Source of the DNA: Comamonas terrae | Lineage (GTDB): Bacteria; Pseudomonadota; Gammaproteobacteria; Burkholderiales; Burkholderiaceae_C | Length of the DNA: 38,059 bases | Assembly: GCF_001544075.1 (NCBI RefSeq) | Contig: NZ_BCNT01000028.1 | Location: 1-38,059, forward strand | Direction: 5' to 3' | Part shown: positions 36,588 to 38,059 of the stretch, one piece after another | How the letters are laid out: every line of letters begins with the position of its first letter | How positions within the stretch are numbered: the first letter of the stretch is position 1 | Program-made: the position numbers and the translations under genes | The notes under the pieces: model-generated | Databases searched by the model: none | Told to the model about the DNA's origin: nothing | The model's input: only the letters and a program-made list of their open reading frames with translations

Positions 36588-37208
36588 ATGGTTCGTAGGA
36601 CCAAGGCTGAAGCGGATGAAACCCGTACGAAGCTGCTGGATGCTGCGGAAGAAGTGTTCTTTGAAAAAGGCGTTTCCCGGACTTCGCTGGGCGACATCGC
36701 GCAGAGAGCCGGTGCGACCAGGGGGGCGGTGTACTGGCACTTCAAGGACAAGGTGGATGTCTTCTCCTCCATGCTGAGCCGCATCTGCATGCCCTTCGAC
36801 GAGATCTGTGACGACAAGTATGGCGACCTTGCGCCGCTCGAGCGGCTGCGAGCCTCCATCCAAATGGTGTTCGAGAGCATGGATGGCGACGAGCGCCGTC
36901 GCAAGGTGTTCGAGACCGCGCTTTTCAAGATGGAATACGTGGGCGAGCTGGAGGCGGTGAGGGTGCGCCACGTCGAAAGCGCTGCATGCTCCCAGGACAA
37001 GTTCGCGCGCGACCTGCTGCTGGCCGCTGAGGAGCAGTCGCTGCAACTGCCCATCTCGGCGCAGGAGGCGGCCCTGGGCTTGCATTCGCTGTTTGTCGGG
37101 CTCATACATGGCTGGGTTCTGAATGAGGGCAGTTTCCCGTTGGCCTCTGTCGGGCGTATGTCAGTGGATGTCTATTTGTCCGGACTCGGATTTAAGCTGG
37201 CCAACTGA
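36588..37208 (+). CDS. TetR-family repressor of the efflux operon (AcrR/TtgR-like)
   Basis: A ligand-responsive DNA-binding dimer. The 206-residue product starts MVRRTKAEADETRTKLLDAA and has a helix-turn-helix in GVSRTSLGDIAQRAGATRGA, then VYWHFKDKVDVFSSML, matching AcrR/TtgR closely. The C-terminal ligand domain has GLHSLFVGLIHGWVLNEGSF. GGGGTAAGAG precedes the ATG. Divergent arrangement with the adaptor gene and the shared operator support local control; the inducer is unknown. Confidence 0.94.
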   Translation: MVRRTKAEADETRTKLLDAAEEVFFEKGVSRTSLGDIAQRAGATRGAVYWHFKDKVDVFSSMLSRICMPFDEICDDKYGDLAPLERLRASIQMVFESMDGDERRRKVFETALFKMEYVGELEAVRVRHVESAACSQDKFARDLLLAAEEQSLQLPISAQEAALGLHSLFVGLIHGWVLNEGSFPLASVGRMSVDVYLSGLGFKLAN

Positions 37209-37231
37209 TCCCGAGGGGTGTTTTCCCGTGT

Positions 37232-37237
37232 CATAAT
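37232..37237 (+). promoter_or_regulatory. Weak candidate -10 upstream of tRNA-Arg
   Basis: CATAAT lies 48 bp before the tRNA. The -35 region is not convincing (TCCCGA at 17 bp). The placement fits a tRNA promoter but the match is poor. Confidence 0.3.
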
Positions 37238-37285
37238 GGCGGGATTGAATTGTTGTTGGCCATGCCTAGCGTGACTGACGGATTC

Positions 37286-37361
37286 GCGGCTGTAGCTCAG
37301 TGGATAGAGTATTGGCCTCCGAAGCCAAGGGTCGTGGGTTCGATCCCCGCCAGCCGCGCCA
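37286..37361 (+). tRNA. tRNA-Arg (anticodon CCG)
   Basis: GCGGCTG acceptor arm (37286-37292) pairs with CAGCCGC (37351-37357). G discriminator and encoded CCA follow. The anticodon stem TTGGC/GCCAA encloses CTCCGAA, so it reads CGG codons. The T-loop is TTCGATC. 76 nt, no intron. Confidence 0.95.
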
Positions 37362-37381
37362 ACATCGTTTGGTGGCAAGGT

Positions 37382-37405
37382 AAAAGAAAAAATCAAATTT
37401 CTTTT
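37382..37405. other. A+T-rich inverted repeat between tRNA-Arg and tRNA-Tyr
   Basis: AAAAGAAA (37382-37389) and TTTCTTTT (37398-37405). It lies 20 bp after tRNA-Arg, so it may help end that transcript, but it is weak as an RNA hairpin. Confidence 0.35.
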
Positions 37406-37430
37406 GCGGTGCAAAAAACGATGCTACAAT
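37402..37430 (+). promoter_or_regulatory. Candidate promoter of the tRNA-Tyr/Gly/Thr-tuf operon
   Basis: TACAAT (37425-37430) is a good -10, 12 bp before tRNA-Tyr. The -35 may be TTTTGC (37402-37407, 17-bp spacing) or TTGCGG (15-bp spacing). The short distance to the mature tRNA implies a brief 5' leader. Confidence 0.5.
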
Positions 37431-37442
37431 TCAAGTCTCTTC

Positions 37443-37528
37443 GGAGGGGTGCCCGAGTGGCTAAAGGGGGCAGACTGTAAATCTGTTGGCTTACGCCTAC
37501 ACTGGTTCGAATCCAGTCCCCTCCACCA
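37443..37528 (+). tRNA. tRNA-Tyr (anticodon GTA)
   Basis: GGAGGGG (37443-37449) pairs with CCCCTCC (37518-37524), A discriminator, CCA. The anticodon arm CAGACTGTAAATCTG shows GTA. A long variable arm (class II) explains the 86-nt length. First of three tRNAs before tuf. Confidence 0.96.
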
Positions 37529-37583
37529 GTAATGGTTTAGAAGAGAGATTGCCGGAAGTGGCAGTCGCGTGCAGTAAATCTGT

Positions 37584-37657
37584 GCGGGAGTAGTTCAATG
37601 GTAGAACCCTAGCCTTCCAAGCTAATGACGCGGGTTCGATTCCCGTCTCCCGCTCCA
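37584..37657 (+). tRNA. tRNA-Gly (anticodon TCC)
   Basis: GCGGGAG (37584-37590) pairs with CTCCCGC (37647-37653), T discriminator, CCA. The anticodon loop CTTCCAA within TAGC/GCTA gives TCC. 74 nt. Second in the series. Confidence 0.96.
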
Positions 37658-37700
37658 GTTTGCGAGCAAAGATTTTTGAAGCTGCTCTTGCATCTTCATT

Positions 37701-37775
<75 letters not shown>

Positions 37776-37853
37776 TTTTCTGGTGCGCTCGCTTTGATAG
37801 GGTTGCGCCGAAATCCTGTTGCAGTGATATAGATTTTTTTCGGAGTCGGAAAA

Positions 37854-38059
<206 letters not shown>

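Overview
This window is ordinary high-GC chromosomal DNA from a betaproteobacterium, most likely Comamonadaceae (Comamonas, Delftia or Acidovorax-like). The reasons are the str/S10 gene order, the ybeD-lipB-lipA order, a mannose-type EIIA next to HPr and enzyme I, the complete atp operon with atpI first, and two families of short intergenic repeats that I remember as common in that family. Genus-level placement is not possible by eye. I see no phage genes, insertion sequences, CRISPR arrays, toxin-antitoxin pairs or abrupt composition change.

Layout. (1) 1-5975: 3' end of an EF-Tu gene, rpsJ, a terminator, a hairpin-rich spacer with a candidate promoter, then rplC-rplD-rplW-rplB-rpsS-rplV-rpsC-rplP-rpmC-rpsQ and a strong terminator. 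The spc genes (rplN onward) do not follow. (2) 6027-9285: redox and haem genes: a Prx5-type peroxiredoxin, a GNAT acetyltransferase and cytochrome b561 on the minus strand, divergent from a cytochrome c', then a TlpA-like thioredoxin. (3) 9461-12731: a lipoprotein, then the PTS phosphorelay trunk (EIIA-Man, HPr, enzyme I). (4) 12732-15574: a 658-bp spacer carrying a Fur-box-like promoter with no evident gene behind it, then the lipoate genes lipA, lipB and ybeD on the minus strand. (5) 15999-23208: atpIBEFHAGDC, with a dispersed repeat inserted between atpD and atpC. (6) 23398-30236: a small Cys-rich lipoprotein, a CSD-DUF1294 membrane protein, a LemA/TPM/TPM envelope cluster, a Rossmann-fold protein with a YheT-type hydrolase and an unknown protein, and a di-haem membrane-anchored cytochrome c. 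(7) 30432-37208: an RND tripartite efflux operon (outer-membrane factor, HAE1 pump, periplasmic adaptor) divergent from its TetR-type repressor, with a palindromic operator over both -10 boxes. (8) 37286-38059: tRNA-Arg(CCG), then tRNA-Tyr, tRNA-Gly and tRNA-Thr ahead of the 5' end of a second tuf gene, the classic tufB arrangement.

Functionally the window combines translation (ribosomal proteins, EF-Tu, tRNAs) and oxidative phosphorylation (F1Fo ATPase, cytochromes) with lipoylation, carbon-status signalling through the PTS and drug efflux. No wholly new system is obvious. The best leads are the orphan Fur-type promoter at 13028-13057 (possible iron-regulated small RNA), the regulatory spacer between rpsJ and rplC, the repeat inside the atp operon, and the paired palindromes upstream of the TlpA-like gene.
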